Shown here piece by piece: positions 1-8,009 of a DNA stretch of 64,000 bases. Source of the DNA: a virus; the IMG/VR virus record IMGVR_UViG_3300007634_000002, positions 43,894-107,893 of that record. One strand, 5' to 3'. Below the pieces are notes generated by a model. It was not told the origin of the DNA and searched no databases. It saw only the letters and a list, made by a program, of their open reading frames with translations. The first letter of the stretch is position 1; every line of letters begins with the position of its first letter. The translations under genes and the position numbers were made by a program.

Positions 1-2
1 CA

Positions 3-671
3 AGTTTGCAAAACATCCGACGTCTGTTGTTTGGAGGACAGCCAGATCCTGAAACGTTGAATTACCGAACACGCCAACTTCTTAGCTGCGTATTAAATAG
101 CTCATTGGCCGAATTCGCAACCGCTTTAGATTCAAGACATACCTACGACGCCAGCGGATCTGATTTTTTTAACTTAGAGCTGTATTATCCTCGCCCGCAA
201 CGAATAAGCGGACCAACAACGGCAGGTATGAATATTCACGGTAGCCCAGAATCTGACGACGCAAATGGAATCATGGCTTATAGTTACACGATTACAGACA
301 ACGGCGCTGCTGACATTTATCTGACAGGATCTCGCAATGAATTTCAAGCCTTACCGGGATTAGCTGCCAACGAACAACAGCGACTTGGTAAAAGTGGTTA
401 TTACTTCTCACTGACGGCGCCTAATGCCGCACAAACGTGGCTAGTCGAATTTGTTAATAAACCTAAAATCACATTAGGACAAATTATAGCTAACATCAGC
501 GTAGCCGGAGAACCGACTTTACTTGCGCTTTTTGGCATTACAGACGAACAACCTTTTCAAACTTTTCGGAATATTTTCTTTGATGTGCCTGATTTGCCGT
601 TAAAGTGTGCTGCTGTAGCTTTGGCATTGGCGTATCGGACAGAGCAATTACGCGTAGGAGTGTCCACATGA
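3..671 (+). CDS. Tail-region virion protein, 5' end cut by window edge
   Basis: The reading frame is open from the left edge of the window. A TTG at position 6 is the first possible start, but the true start probably lies upstream. About 221 residues are visible, with no motif I recognise; the composition (beta-rich, few Lys) fits a tail or baseplate component. The stop overlaps the ATG of the next gene (ATGA at 668-671), so the two are translationally coupled, and the next gene is a probable baseplate hub. Function is inferred only from this position. Confidence 0.75.
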   Translation, partial: SLQNIRRLLFGGQPDPETLNYRTRQLLSCVLNSSLAEFATALDSRHTYDASGSDFFNLELYYPRPQRISGPTTAGMNIHGSPESDDANGIMAYSYTITDNGAADIYLTGSRNEFQALPGLAANEQQRLGKSGYYFSLTAPNAAQTWLVEFVNKPKITLGQIIANISVAGEPTLLALFGITDEQPFQTFRNIFFDVPDLPLKCAAVALALAYRTEQLRVGVST

Positions 672-2380
672 TCATTCCGACACAAGCTGGTGTCAGTTAT
701 TCGTATTCGGATTTTACTCGACTAGGTCCTCGCTCGTTGCATTTGGCAGTAAACAACAAAGTGTTTCCATTGACAGCATTTAGTGCTGATTTCGCCATGA
801 ACGAAATTCCCGCAGCTACGTGCACTGTTGGCGTTGGGCGCGACGTGCAATCAAGCAATGCCACACGGTATGCTCCGATTCACGACGTTTTTGTTTGGGG
901 CAAAATGCAAGCAGCAAAAGTTTATTTTGCTCCTGTCGGGAATGAGACAACGGGTAAACCGTGGAAAACACCTATTCTTTTGTTCGATGGTTACATAACT
1001 GCTGTGCGTCGGACCAAACATTTTAATAAGTATCAAATAGAAATAACGTTGATTCATTGGTTGCATGATTTGGCAGCGTCTTCAGCACTTTCAGGCAATG
1101 CGCATGTAAACAATCCTGCGGACATGACAGTTGCAGCTGTAATGGGTTCGTTTCAAGACGTTGGTGCGTATACGAGCGATTCTGTCGCTAATACTTTAAT
1201 GTTGCCCGGATTACTGGATGTTCAAATTTATCACGACATGTGGGGTGTTATTAAAACAATTTTTAGTAGTTTTGCGCAACAACAGCATTTTCCTGTTGAA
1301 GCGGCTGATTTGACTTGTTTGCAAAATGTCATGGTAAGAAATAATACACGTGCATTACGAGCATTGAGCCGTATAGAAGGCCCTGATTGGTCTGGACTCG
1401 AAGATCCAGCCACAATCGGACAAGTTAGTGCAGGTCCCGCATACGCTAACTATACGTTCGGCAGTCCTCTAGGATTTGATGCGGGTACTGATGTTGAAAT
1501 AATCGATGCTATCATGCAATTTCTCAACAATGAAACGTTGCGCAGCTATGCAGAATCATCGTTTTGGACAAAACTCGTAACGCAGTTGTGCCCGGCTTTT
1601 GGTATGGCTGTCGTACCTATGATTGACCGTGCATTAGTGATTGCTGACGTACCGTTGTATACGGCGGCAAATAGTCAGGCGTATAAAACAATTTATTCCA
1701 CGGAATACGACTCAGAAGTTTCTTCCGGAGCACTGGAGCGTTTATTGTCCGGTGTTATTGTTATGCCTGCGTCGGGATCCGTTACAAATGTCATGAGTTC
1801 AGACAATCTAACTGTTTCTGGTTGTTACGGATCGCTAGCAGCTGATCCAGAGGGTGTTATCTTAACTGTAAGTGGTCCGCCGTGGCTAGAACTGATCACT
1901 ACGGCTGAAAATCCACTGCTGTTGGGTCAGGAAACGGGTGTTAGTGCTACCGTGACTATTTTTGATCGTTGGGCCAAAGAAATTTTTAGTAAAAATGCGT
2001 TACGGGGCAGGCAGCAACACATATCAGGTCGGTTGCGGTTCGATATCGCTCCGGGATCAATCGTGCGCATTAGCAGCGGCTCAGAACGCTTTGGCGGCGT
2101 ACAAATCCGCGACACTCGTGACTCATTAGCCTTTGATACGATTGGTCAAGTTTCGCGGGTTTCTTTTTACATCAATGCGGAATCACCTGCGGCAGGTACG
2201 TCTTTTGTATTGTCAAACATACGTACTGGCTGGGAATACGCCAGCCCCGCAACGCAAGCGCGATTAGGGCGACCTGCACTCGCCGACTATAATATAGAAG
2301 GACCGACGCTGTTTTCAGCTTCAAGTATTCACGGCGGCGGATTACACGGTGCGCCATTAAATTTCATGTTTTACAGGTAA
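668..2380 (+). CDS. Probable baseplate hub / tail protein (gp27- or gpD-like)
   Basis: This is a 570-aa protein. I place the start at ATG 668, which overlaps the previous stop; an in-frame upstream extension to 605 would lie inside the previous gene. The N-terminal half has alternating beta strands and the segment FDGYITAV near residues 103-110, a pattern seen in tail hub proteins of the gp27/late-control gpD type, which join tail tube to baseplate. It sits directly ahead of gp25-like and gpJ-like genes, as expected for a hub. The hub assignment is inference; that it is a virion protein is fairly safe. Confidence 0.6.
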   Translation: MIIPTQAGVSYSYSDFTRLGPRSLHLAVNNKVFPLTAFSADFAMNEIPAATCTVGVGRDVQSSNATRYAPIHDVFVWGKMQAAKVYFAPVGNETTGKPWKTPILLFDGYITAVRRTKHFNKYQIEITLIHWLHDLAASSALSGNAHVNNPADMTVAAVMGSFQDVGAYTSDSVANTLMLPGLLDVQIYHDMWGVIKTIFSSFAQQQHFPVEAADLTCLQNVMVRNNTRALRALSRIEGPDWSGLEDPATIGQVSAGPAYANYTFGSPLGFDAGTDVEIIDAIMQFLNNETLRSYAESSFWTKLVTQLCPAFGMAVVPMIDRALVIADVPLYTAANSQAYKTIYSTEYDSEVSSGALERLLSGVIVMPASGSVTNVMSSDNLTVSGCYGSLAADPEGVILTVSGPPWLELITTAENPLLLGQETGVSATVTIFDRWAKEIFSKNALRGRQQHISGRLRFDIAPGSIVRISSGSERFGGVQIRDTRDSLAFDTIGQVSRVSFYINAESPAAGTSFVLSNIRTGWEYASPATQARLGRPALADYNIEGPTLFSASSIHGGGLHGAPLNFMFYR

Positions 2381-2386
2381 TCATTT

Positions 2387-3130
2387 ATGGCACAGGACAT
2401 TGAACCTGAATTTGCTGAGCCATATCGGGCGTGGAAAACTACGCCCGGACAAGAAAGCAACGCTGGTTTACTTAAAGCGTTAAAACCTACCATTGCTGGC
2501 GCAATTAAAACACACGTTGGCGAAAGCAACCCATTGATTGAAAGTCGTGCTCGTAAACTCGTGTTGGATACTATGCACGGCTATGCTCCAAATCGTGGGC
2601 GCCTCAGTGCGTATGTGTACGGACAATTGCAAGGCCTTAAACGAATTAATCGCCAACAGACCAGCGTATTAAAAACGCCTGAACGTGTAATGCAAGATAG
2701 TTATTTTCTCTCGCAGGCCGAGAAAGATTTAGAACACGAACTTGGACGATCACCCACAGATAATGAATTATCCGATAAAACGGGTTTGTCGTCAAAACGC
2801 ATGCATAGCGTTCGTAAGTTCTATGCGCCAGTATCTGAAGGACAAATTGTAGACCCTGAAACCGGCACGTCTGGTTACGAAGGCGCAGCAAGCAATCCTT
2901 GGCAAAAACAACAGCATTCTGCTTGGACTCGATTTGTATACGACGATCTTGATCCATACCATCAACAGATTATGGAACATACGTTGGGTTTAAACGGAAA
3001 ACGTCTTTTAAGCAACATGGAGCTTGCTAATAAATTAAAGCGTTCCCCCGGAGCTATTAGTCAAGGTAAGGCGCGCATTCAAGCATTTTTGGATCAAGGT
3101 GGCGAATTGTCGCCGTTTGGAGGCGGGTGA
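2387..3130 (+). CDS. Sigma-70-like protein
   Basis: This 247-aa protein has a layout like the sigma-70 family. Residues about 47-100 look like region 2: YAPNRGRLSAYVYGQLQG followed by a TPERV-type segment, matching the usual FDPxxGxxFxTYAxxxIRxxI...IPxxV pattern. Residues 108-145 look like region 3 (ELGRSPTDNELSDKTGLSS). Residues 188-236 look like region 4, a helix-turn-helix (MELANKLKRSPGAISQGKARI). It would direct host RNA polymerase to phage promoters. It lies inside the baseplate operon, 6 nt after the hub gene, so it may be made late or be packaged. No anti-sigma gene is visible nearby. A structural protein reusing the fold is the alternative. Confidence 0.72.
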   Translation: MAQDIEPEFAEPYRAWKTTPGQESNAGLLKALKPTIAGAIKTHVGESNPLIESRARKLVLDTMHGYAPNRGRLSAYVYGQLQGLKRINRQQTSVLKTPERVMQDSYFLSQAEKDLEHELGRSPTDNELSDKTGLSSKRMHSVRKFYAPVSEGQIVDPETGTSGYEGAASNPWQKQQHSAWTRFVYDDLDPYHQQIMEHTLGLNGKRLLSNMELANKLKRSPGAISQGKARIQAFLDQGGELSPFGGG

Positions 3131-3624
3131 TGGCAGCGCAATCTTCGCAAGAATTTCGTCCACGCAGCAAAGTCAACATGGACGCAAATTACGAAGGTCG
3201 TTTTCGTGATTTTATAACGCATGCAGAAGACGCAGTATCAAATTTATCCCAAGGACGGGGACACGTATGGTTTCGTCCGGGAGATTGGGATGGCGCACTT
3301 GGTGTTGCGGAATTAGAAAATATGTCAGGACCGTTTTCACGGCAAGACATATTTGACGAGTTTTCCGAAGTACTTTCTCCGGCAACAAAGCAAGCACCGC
3401 CGGGAACTGTTGGCGATATTATTGCTGCCACAACTATGGCAGAAACATTAAGCGTAATGGAACGTGCGTTACGTATGCGGCATACGATGCGCAGAATACG
3501 CGCCACGTGTCATGTAATTGGACGTAAAAAAGCACACAGCTCTGACACGGGTCCATTCACGCAAAACAACGTTGAATATCTGCGCGGGCTTCTAAAACAA
3601 AGTCGTCAAGTTAAAGGTGCTTAA
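3130..3624 (+). CDS. Unknown protein of the baseplate operon
   Basis: This protein has 164 residues from ATG 3130. A GTG at 3127 in the same frame is equally possible; both overlap the stop of the sigma-like gene. There is no recognisable domain. The central part (residues 90-135) is predicted helical, with a basic RMRHTMRRIRAT stretch. It is followed after 2 nt by the gp25-like gene, so it is co-transcribed with baseplate genes and may be a small structural or assembly protein. Confidence 0.7.
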   Translation: MAAQSSQEFRPRSKVNMDANYEGRFRDFITHAEDAVSNLSQGRGHVWFRPGDWDGALGVAELENMSGPFSRQDIFDEFSEVLSPATKQAPPGTVGDIIAATTMAETLSVMERALRMRHTMRRIRATCHVIGRKKAHSSDTGPFTQNNVEYLRGLLKQSRQVKGA

Positions 3625-3626
3625 TC

Positions 3627-4103
3627 ATGAGTACTGTTGCCGATTACGTAGGCCGTTTAAACGATTATTGTGTGTTACGGCAAACAAAAGCTGTAGGATC
3701 TTCGCAAGAATTAGAACAAGCTTTATTTACGGCAAAAGACGCCGGGCAGATTTGCACAGGCGTTCATAAACTGATGCAACGTTTTCTTTTAATCTTTTTG
3801 TTAAAGTCAGGAAGCTTGCGGTACGATCCAAATCGCGGCACCACATTTATGGTTGACGCCGAAAGAGGGTACTGGCGTACGGTTGCAGACGTGCGTTCAT
3901 CCTTCACAACATCTAAGGATCTTGCGCGCAGACAAATGACATCAGAAGTTAAAACAACAGATCCTAACGACGAAATTCTTGATGATGTTACATTAGATGC
4001 TGTGACTTTGGGTGATGGTAAAGTCAACTTAACAATGACTTTGACTTCTTTAGCGGGGTCAAACTACACGTTCATCACGCCCATCGGTGTCAGTGTTCGT
4101 TAA
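3627..4103 (+). CDS. Probable gp25-like baseplate wedge protein
   Basis: This 158-aa protein lies directly upstream of the gpJ/gp6-like gene, where gp25/gpW homologues are usually found in contractile-tail phages. The segment GSLRYDPNRGTTF (about residues 62-74) resembles the conserved 'GxxxxDPxxGT' part of gp25-like proteins, after a hydrophobic helix (FLLIFLLK). The C-terminus is a short beta unit ending in TPIGVSVR. Gp25 helps trigger sheath contraction in the wedge. The similarity is weak by eye, and synteny carries much of the call. Confidence 0.5.
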   Translation: MSTVADYVGRLNDYCVLRQTKAVGSSQELEQALFTAKDAGQICTGVHKLMQRFLLIFLLKSGSLRYDPNRGTTFMVDAERGYWRTVADVRSSFTTSKDLARRQMTSEVKTTDPNDEILDDVTLDAVTLGDGKVNLTMTLTSLAGSNYTFITPIGVSVR

Positions 4104-4114
4104 CGGAGTGAACC

Positions 4115-5764
4115 ATGGCAGTTACCCCACAAGCGCTTGATGCATTGTCTGCCGAATTGGTTGCGGCGTCTATCGACGAAGTTAGCCAACGAATAGCAGA
4201 AGATAATCCTACGCTTGATGTTAGTCGTGGCGTCTTTTACGAATTACTTGTCTACTATCACGCACTGTTGGCGACTCGTCTCGATACACTCATTAATGAC
4301 TATCGGCGAGCACGTAGTTTATTGGCACTGGAGCAAGATCCTGATCTGGCCGACACTGATTTGGTTGACGACGTATTATCCAATTTTCGGCTGGAACGAA
4401 AAGCCGGTACCGCAGCTACAGGCAGTGTTGCTATTATCCTGAGCAACAACATCACAGTGACGCTCGGGCGCAATACATTTTTTCAAGCTCAAGGTTTACG
4501 GTACCGCACCACGCAAGTTTATTCTGCTAAAGCTGAAGCCGCACAAGTTAATACTGCAACGGATCGGTTGATTACGCCAACAGCCGATGGGCGGTATATG
4601 TTTACGTTGGAAGTTGAAGCACTTGCCACAGGCGCCGAATACAACATTGAAAAAAACACACTGGTTGTTCCGGTCAATCCTCCGCCCGCCTATGTAACTT
4701 CTTACGCAATCACGGATTTTTCGTCAGGTACAACTGCTGAAACAAACACAGCTGTTTTAAAACGATTGCAAGAAGGTATTGCGGCTAAAACATTGTCCAA
4801 CCGCGTAACTATGGCAGCTTTTTTACGAAACATTGATGCGTATAGCCGAATTGTTGGTACGTCAATTATTGGCTGCGGTGACGCCGAAATGTTTAGGGAC
4901 AAACATTCTATTTTCCCTGTTGCATTAGGTGGGCGCGCGGATTGGTATGTTCGTAGCGAGTATTTGCCTGTTACAGTGCAAAAAACAATAACCGCTGTTC
5001 GTTTAAGTGAAAATACAATTGCAGGTCAACCTATTTGGCAATTTTCTATTTCCCGAGACACAGCACCCGGATTTTACGAGGTGCGCGCAATACGGCCTAA
5101 GAATGCGGCTGTAGCTTTGGGTAAATTGTTGTTGGTATCCGACACACGTGGATACGATCTTGGCACAGACGATTTTGTGCCTGACATTATTTCTGCAACC
5201 GAAGCTGCGTATTCTCGGTATCAAACAGCCGTTATTAAATTTGCCGACACGACTCAAGACTCTGCGACATACAGCGCAGGGGCTACGTTGGAATACGATG
5301 CCGACATTCAATACATGCCGTTAATTATGGAAGTACAAAACACAGTTAATTCCCGAGATATTAGGCATCACGGGGCTGACTGTTTGATTAAAGCTCCTGT
5401 GCCGTGTTTCGTACAAATAAGTTTCACGGTTTACAAGCAATCCAACGAAACAGCACCCGATGTAGCTGCCATCCAGTTAGCCGTTTCAAGCGCAATTAAT
5501 GCCGTAGGTTTTGTTGGGCGCGTGTACGCTTCCAAAATTCAAGACGTTGTACACGGTTTCTTGCCTACGAACAGCAGCGTCGGCGCAATTGATATTTTTG
5601 GACGCATCCGCTACCCCGACGGATCCAATAAGTACTTGCGTAATTCAGAGTTTATTCAAATTCCCGATGCTCCAGAAAGTTTAGTAACATACCGCACAAC
5701 ACAATTTTTCTGTCGGGCGGAAGACGTATTTGTCACAATTGAAACGGCGATTCCTGAAGGTTAA
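4115..5764 (+). CDS. Baseplate J-like (gp6-type) wedge protein
   Basis: This 549-aa protein has recognisable Baseplate_J features. An N-terminal helical region (residues 1-90) is followed by GTAATGSVAI near 98, a strand-rich part with QGLRYRTT, and ATGAEYNIEKNTL near 168-180, the typical 'aGxxyNv' motif that leads into the conserved domain. It builds the inner ring of the baseplate wedge. A Shine-Dalgarno sequence (ACGGAG) precedes ATG 4115. A promoter and an unrelated cassette follow the gene, so the tail operon is interrupted here. Confidence 0.85.
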   Translation: MAVTPQALDALSAELVAASIDEVSQRIAEDNPTLDVSRGVFYELLVYYHALLATRLDTLINDYRRARSLLALEQDPDLADTDLVDDVLSNFRLERKAGTAATGSVAIILSNNITVTLGRNTFFQAQGLRYRTTQVYSAKAEAAQVNTATDRLITPTADGRYMFTLEVEALATGAEYNIEKNTLVVPVNPPPAYVTSYAITDFSSGTTAETNTAVLKRLQEGIAAKTLSNRVTMAAFLRNIDAYSRIVGTSIIGCGDAEMFRDKHSIFPVALGGRADWYVRSEYLPVTVQKTITAVRLSENTIAGQPIWQFSISRDTAPGFYEVRAIRPKNAAVALGKLLLVSDTRGYDLGTDDFVPDIISATEAAYSRYQTAVIKFADTTQDSATYSAGATLEYDADIQYMPLIMEVQNTVNSRDIRHHGADCLIKAPVPCFVQISFTVYKQSNETAPDVAAIQLAVSSAINAVGFVGRVYASKIQDVVHGFLPTNSSVGAIDIFGRIRYPDGSNKYLRNSEFIQIPDAPESLVTYRTTQFFCRAEDVFVTIETAIPEG

Positions 5765-5772
5765 GTGAGGAA

Positions 5773-5801
5773 TCGACAAAAGGCCTTGTTTTTCATGTAA
5801 T
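5773..5801 (+). promoter_or_regulatory. Sigma-70-type promoter
   Basis: TCGACA (5773-5778) and TGTAAT (5796-5801) are separated by 17 nt. Each matches the -35 and -10 consensus in 5 of 6 positions. It lies in the short gap after the gpJ-like gene and would drive the 5846-7944 cassette, which ends in a strong terminator. Confidence 0.65.
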
Positions 5802-5845
5802 AATGTTGCACAACAAGTTAGACTCTTTTGTACAGGGAGTATTCG

Positions 5846-6562
5846 ATGCTTGCGCTCATACTGGCTCTTTGTGGCCAAAACATTGAAATGCCCGCTACGT
5901 TTACAGGGGCTCCCGGGCAATTTATTGCTGTGCGGCCCACTAAGACTGATGGCAAGATTGTGCAATACTTTCCGCTCGACAATGGGCTGTCCGTGTTTCC
6001 TGCTGCATTGCTTAATGACACTACCGCAACTGTTGTCACTGCGGTAAAACCCGGAAAATACCGATTGCTGGCGTATACCGCACTTGCCGACAAGCCAAGT
6101 TTGCCGGTCATTGTCACTGTTGTTGTTGGCGACGGTAATCCTGAGCCAGTTCCACCCACCCCCATCCCTGTACCACCAATGCCAATTCCAACACCAAAGA
6201 TCGATGACGAGACGTACGGTCTCGGTACATTTATTTACAAAAGTGTGGACGGTAGTGTTGCAGCTTCTGCGGGGCGTAAAGAAGTTGCTGCGGCTTTTGC
6301 TGAAAATTTTAGAGTGACAGCATCGCAAATCGGCGCAGGTACTTTGACGCAAGTCGCAAAGATTCTGCAAACAGTAACCGAGCAAAACGACGCAACACTG
6401 TCCAATCTGACAGCGGACAAAGCTAAATGGGAGAAAAGTGCGGTAGCTTTGCAGGACGAATTGCTTAAACTAAACCGGGACAAGAAACTGGTAAAGCCTG
6501 AAGATTTTCGTGTAGCATTCTTAGAACTTAGCAGCGGCTTTGCGGCAATGGCGGCTAAATAA
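5846..6562 (+). CDS. Beta-domain protein with Pro-rich linker (planctomycete-like)
   Basis: This is a 238-aa protein from ATG 5846; GGGAG lies 6 nt upstream, so I prefer this to the in-frame ATG at 5828. Residues 1-12 are hydrophobic (MLALILALC) and may be a short signal or anchor. Residues 15-90 form an Ig-like strand pattern (APGQFIAVRP, PLDNGLSVFP, PGKYRLLAYT). A Pro-rich linker (PVPPTPIPVPPMPIPTP) follows, then a helical C-terminal part. The pattern of a sugar/lattice-like Ig domain, PPxP linker and helices is one I associate with planctomycete proteins. The gene lies just before the papain-like protease and may help place or anchor it. Confidence 0.7.
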   Translation: MLALILALCGQNIEMPATFTGAPGQFIAVRPTKTDGKIVQYFPLDNGLSVFPAALLNDTTATVVTAVKPGKYRLLAYTALADKPSLPVIVTVVVGDGNPEPVPPTPIPVPPMPIPTPKIDDETYGLGTFIYKSVDGSVAASAGRKEVAAAFAENFRVTASQIGAGTLTQVAKILQTVTEQNDATLSNLTADKAKWEKSAVALQDELLKLNRDKKLVKPEDFRVAFLELSSGFAAMAAK

Positions 6563-6569
6563 GGAGAGT

Positions 6570-7505
6570 ATGATGTCAATCATCGACGAATATATCGACG
6601 GTACAACGAGGGGATGGTCGGAAGAGGGCGCAGCAGAAGAATTTGCTGGAATTAGAAGTACCTATAATTTTATACAAAATCGATTAATACTTGAGCCCGG
6701 TCGCGCGCGTAAATCATCCAATTATAAAGCTGTGCGTAAAGCTTTAGACGGCAAGGACATTAAGAATATTCCCCAAGAAGTGGGCGATTGCGTTTCTTGG
6801 GGAGCTCGCAATGCCGCCGCAGTTACGGGTTGCGTAGATATCGTCGTCCGCAATGAGAGCGAGATTTGGAAAGACCCGTTCCCGCCTTATTACTACGGCA
6901 CATCCCGCGTGCAGGTTGGTAAAGGCAAAGCTGGTAACGGTGACGGTTCTTACGGGAGCTGGATGGCCGCAGCCGTAATGGCATACGGGACCATCTATTT
7001 CGGTGAAGACAAAGTGCCGCCGTACTCGGGATCTATCGCTCGGGCGTGGGGTAAGTCCGGTCCACCTGCTGGGATGCTGGACGTTGGCAAGAACTTCCTG
7101 ATTAGATCTGCCGTTGAGATCAAATCATGGGAAGACGCCGTGACTTACAGTGTTAATGGTTACGGCATGACAGTCGCCAGTAACTACGGTTTCTCCATGC
7201 TGCCTGACTCTAGTGGTTTCCACCAACAGTCAGGTAAATGGGGACATCAGATGTGCATTCTGGACATCGATGACGAATGGAAAGAACCTTACGCAATTAT
7301 TCGTAATTCGTGGGGTGATGTGCACGGAAAGCTTTACGACTTTTACGATAAAACCCAATTGCCTGCCGGTTGCCTACGTATTACCCGCAAGGCACTGGAA
7401 GGAATGATTTCATCCGGCGAAGTTTTTGCCTTCTGCCAATACTATCAACCTAAGTCACAGGATGTTGATGCTTCTTTGTTTAAATTGTGGAATAACACCA
7501 AGTAA
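6570..7505 (+). CDS. Papain-like (C1) cysteine protease
   Basis: This 311-aa protein starts at ATG 6570 behind AAGGAGAG. The catalytic triad is visible in order: Cys in QEVGDCVSWGARN (about residue 74, with the oxyanion Gln 5 residues before it), His in GHQMC (about 226) and Asn in IIRNSWG (about 246). It lacks an obvious signal peptide and a long propeptide. In a phage tail region such a protease could be virion-associated and digest a protein cell envelope, or process virion proteins. Both ideas are inference. Its base composition looks richer in G+C than the flanking tail genes. Confidence 0.85.
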   Translation: MMSIIDEYIDGTTRGWSEEGAAEEFAGIRSTYNFIQNRLILEPGRARKSSNYKAVRKALDGKDIKNIPQEVGDCVSWGARNAAAVTGCVDIVVRNESEIWKDPFPPYYYGTSRVQVGKGKAGNGDGSYGSWMAAAVMAYGTIYFGEDKVPPYSGSIARAWGKSGPPAGMLDVGKNFLIRSAVEIKSWEDAVTYSVNGYGMTVASNYGFSMLPDSSGFHQQSGKWGHQMCILDIDDEWKEPYAIIRNSWGDVHGKLYDFYDKTQLPAGCLRITRKALEGMISSGEVFAFCQYYQPKSQDVDASLFKLWNNTK

Positions 7506-7515
7506 GGAGTTTCTT

Positions 7516-7944
7516 GTGGATACTGCTAAGCTTCAAAGCATTGTTGATGTCATTTTTTCAGCAGCGGGTGAGTTCTTGCCCTTTCCTGCACGTTTAGTAC
7601 TCAAGTTGCTGAAAACCATTGTGGACAACAAAGTAGTCCCACAGTTGGCAGCAAAGTTTCGTGTAGCGGATTCGGACGTTGATGTCCTTGGCGGGTTAGC
7701 ATACGCAGCACCTGATCAGCTCAGGTTTGTTGTACAGCAAATTATCAATCTGCTGCGCGATCAGCTCAGCGACACAACGTTGCTTGCGTTGGTAGATTCA
7801 TTGAGCACCTTTATCACCGGTGCGTTGCTTGATTTGATCTGGGAACGTTTGGTTCCAACACAAGCTGATGTGATTGGTGCGCTTGATCCAACCAACATTA
7901 AGGCGGAAGCTGACGTGTTTGCTCGCTCCTTGTCGATTGAATGA
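7516..7944 (+). CDS. Unknown helical protein of the protease cassette
   Basis: This 142-aa protein starts at GTG 7516, preceded by TAAGGAG. It is almost entirely helical and amphipathic, with hydrophobic stretches (LPFPARLVLKLLKTIV; LLALVDSLSTFITGALLDLIW) that could be membrane-active or form a bundle. It is the last gene of the promoter-to-terminator cassette, 11 nt after the protease. A holin-like or inhibitor role can be imagined, but nothing in the sequence proves it. Confidence 0.75.
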   Translation: MDTAKLQSIVDVIFSAAGEFLPFPARLVLKLLKTIVDNKVVPQLAAKFRVADSDVDVLGGLAYAAPDQLRFVVQQIINLLRDQLSDTTLLALVDSLSTFITGALLDLIWERLVPTQADVIGALDPTNIKAEADVFARSLSIE

Positions 7945-7967
7945 TAAGATGAAATAACGCTGTTCTG

Positions 7968-7997
7968 ACGGGCGGCCCAAAGCCGCCCGTTTCTTTT
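7968..7997 (+). terminator. Rho-independent terminator
   Basis: The perfect 9-bp GC-rich stem ACGGGCGGC / GCCGCCCGT has a 5-nt loop and is followed by TTCTTTT. It closes the 5846-7944 cassette. Confidence 0.9.
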
Positions 7998-8009
7998 CAG
8001 GAAGTCATC

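Noticed and set aside
5681-6385. Long minus-strand frame of 234 codons opposite the 5846 gene
   Set aside because: Opposite a gene with promoter and ribosome site; its sequence is Cys/Arg-rich and unlike a protein.
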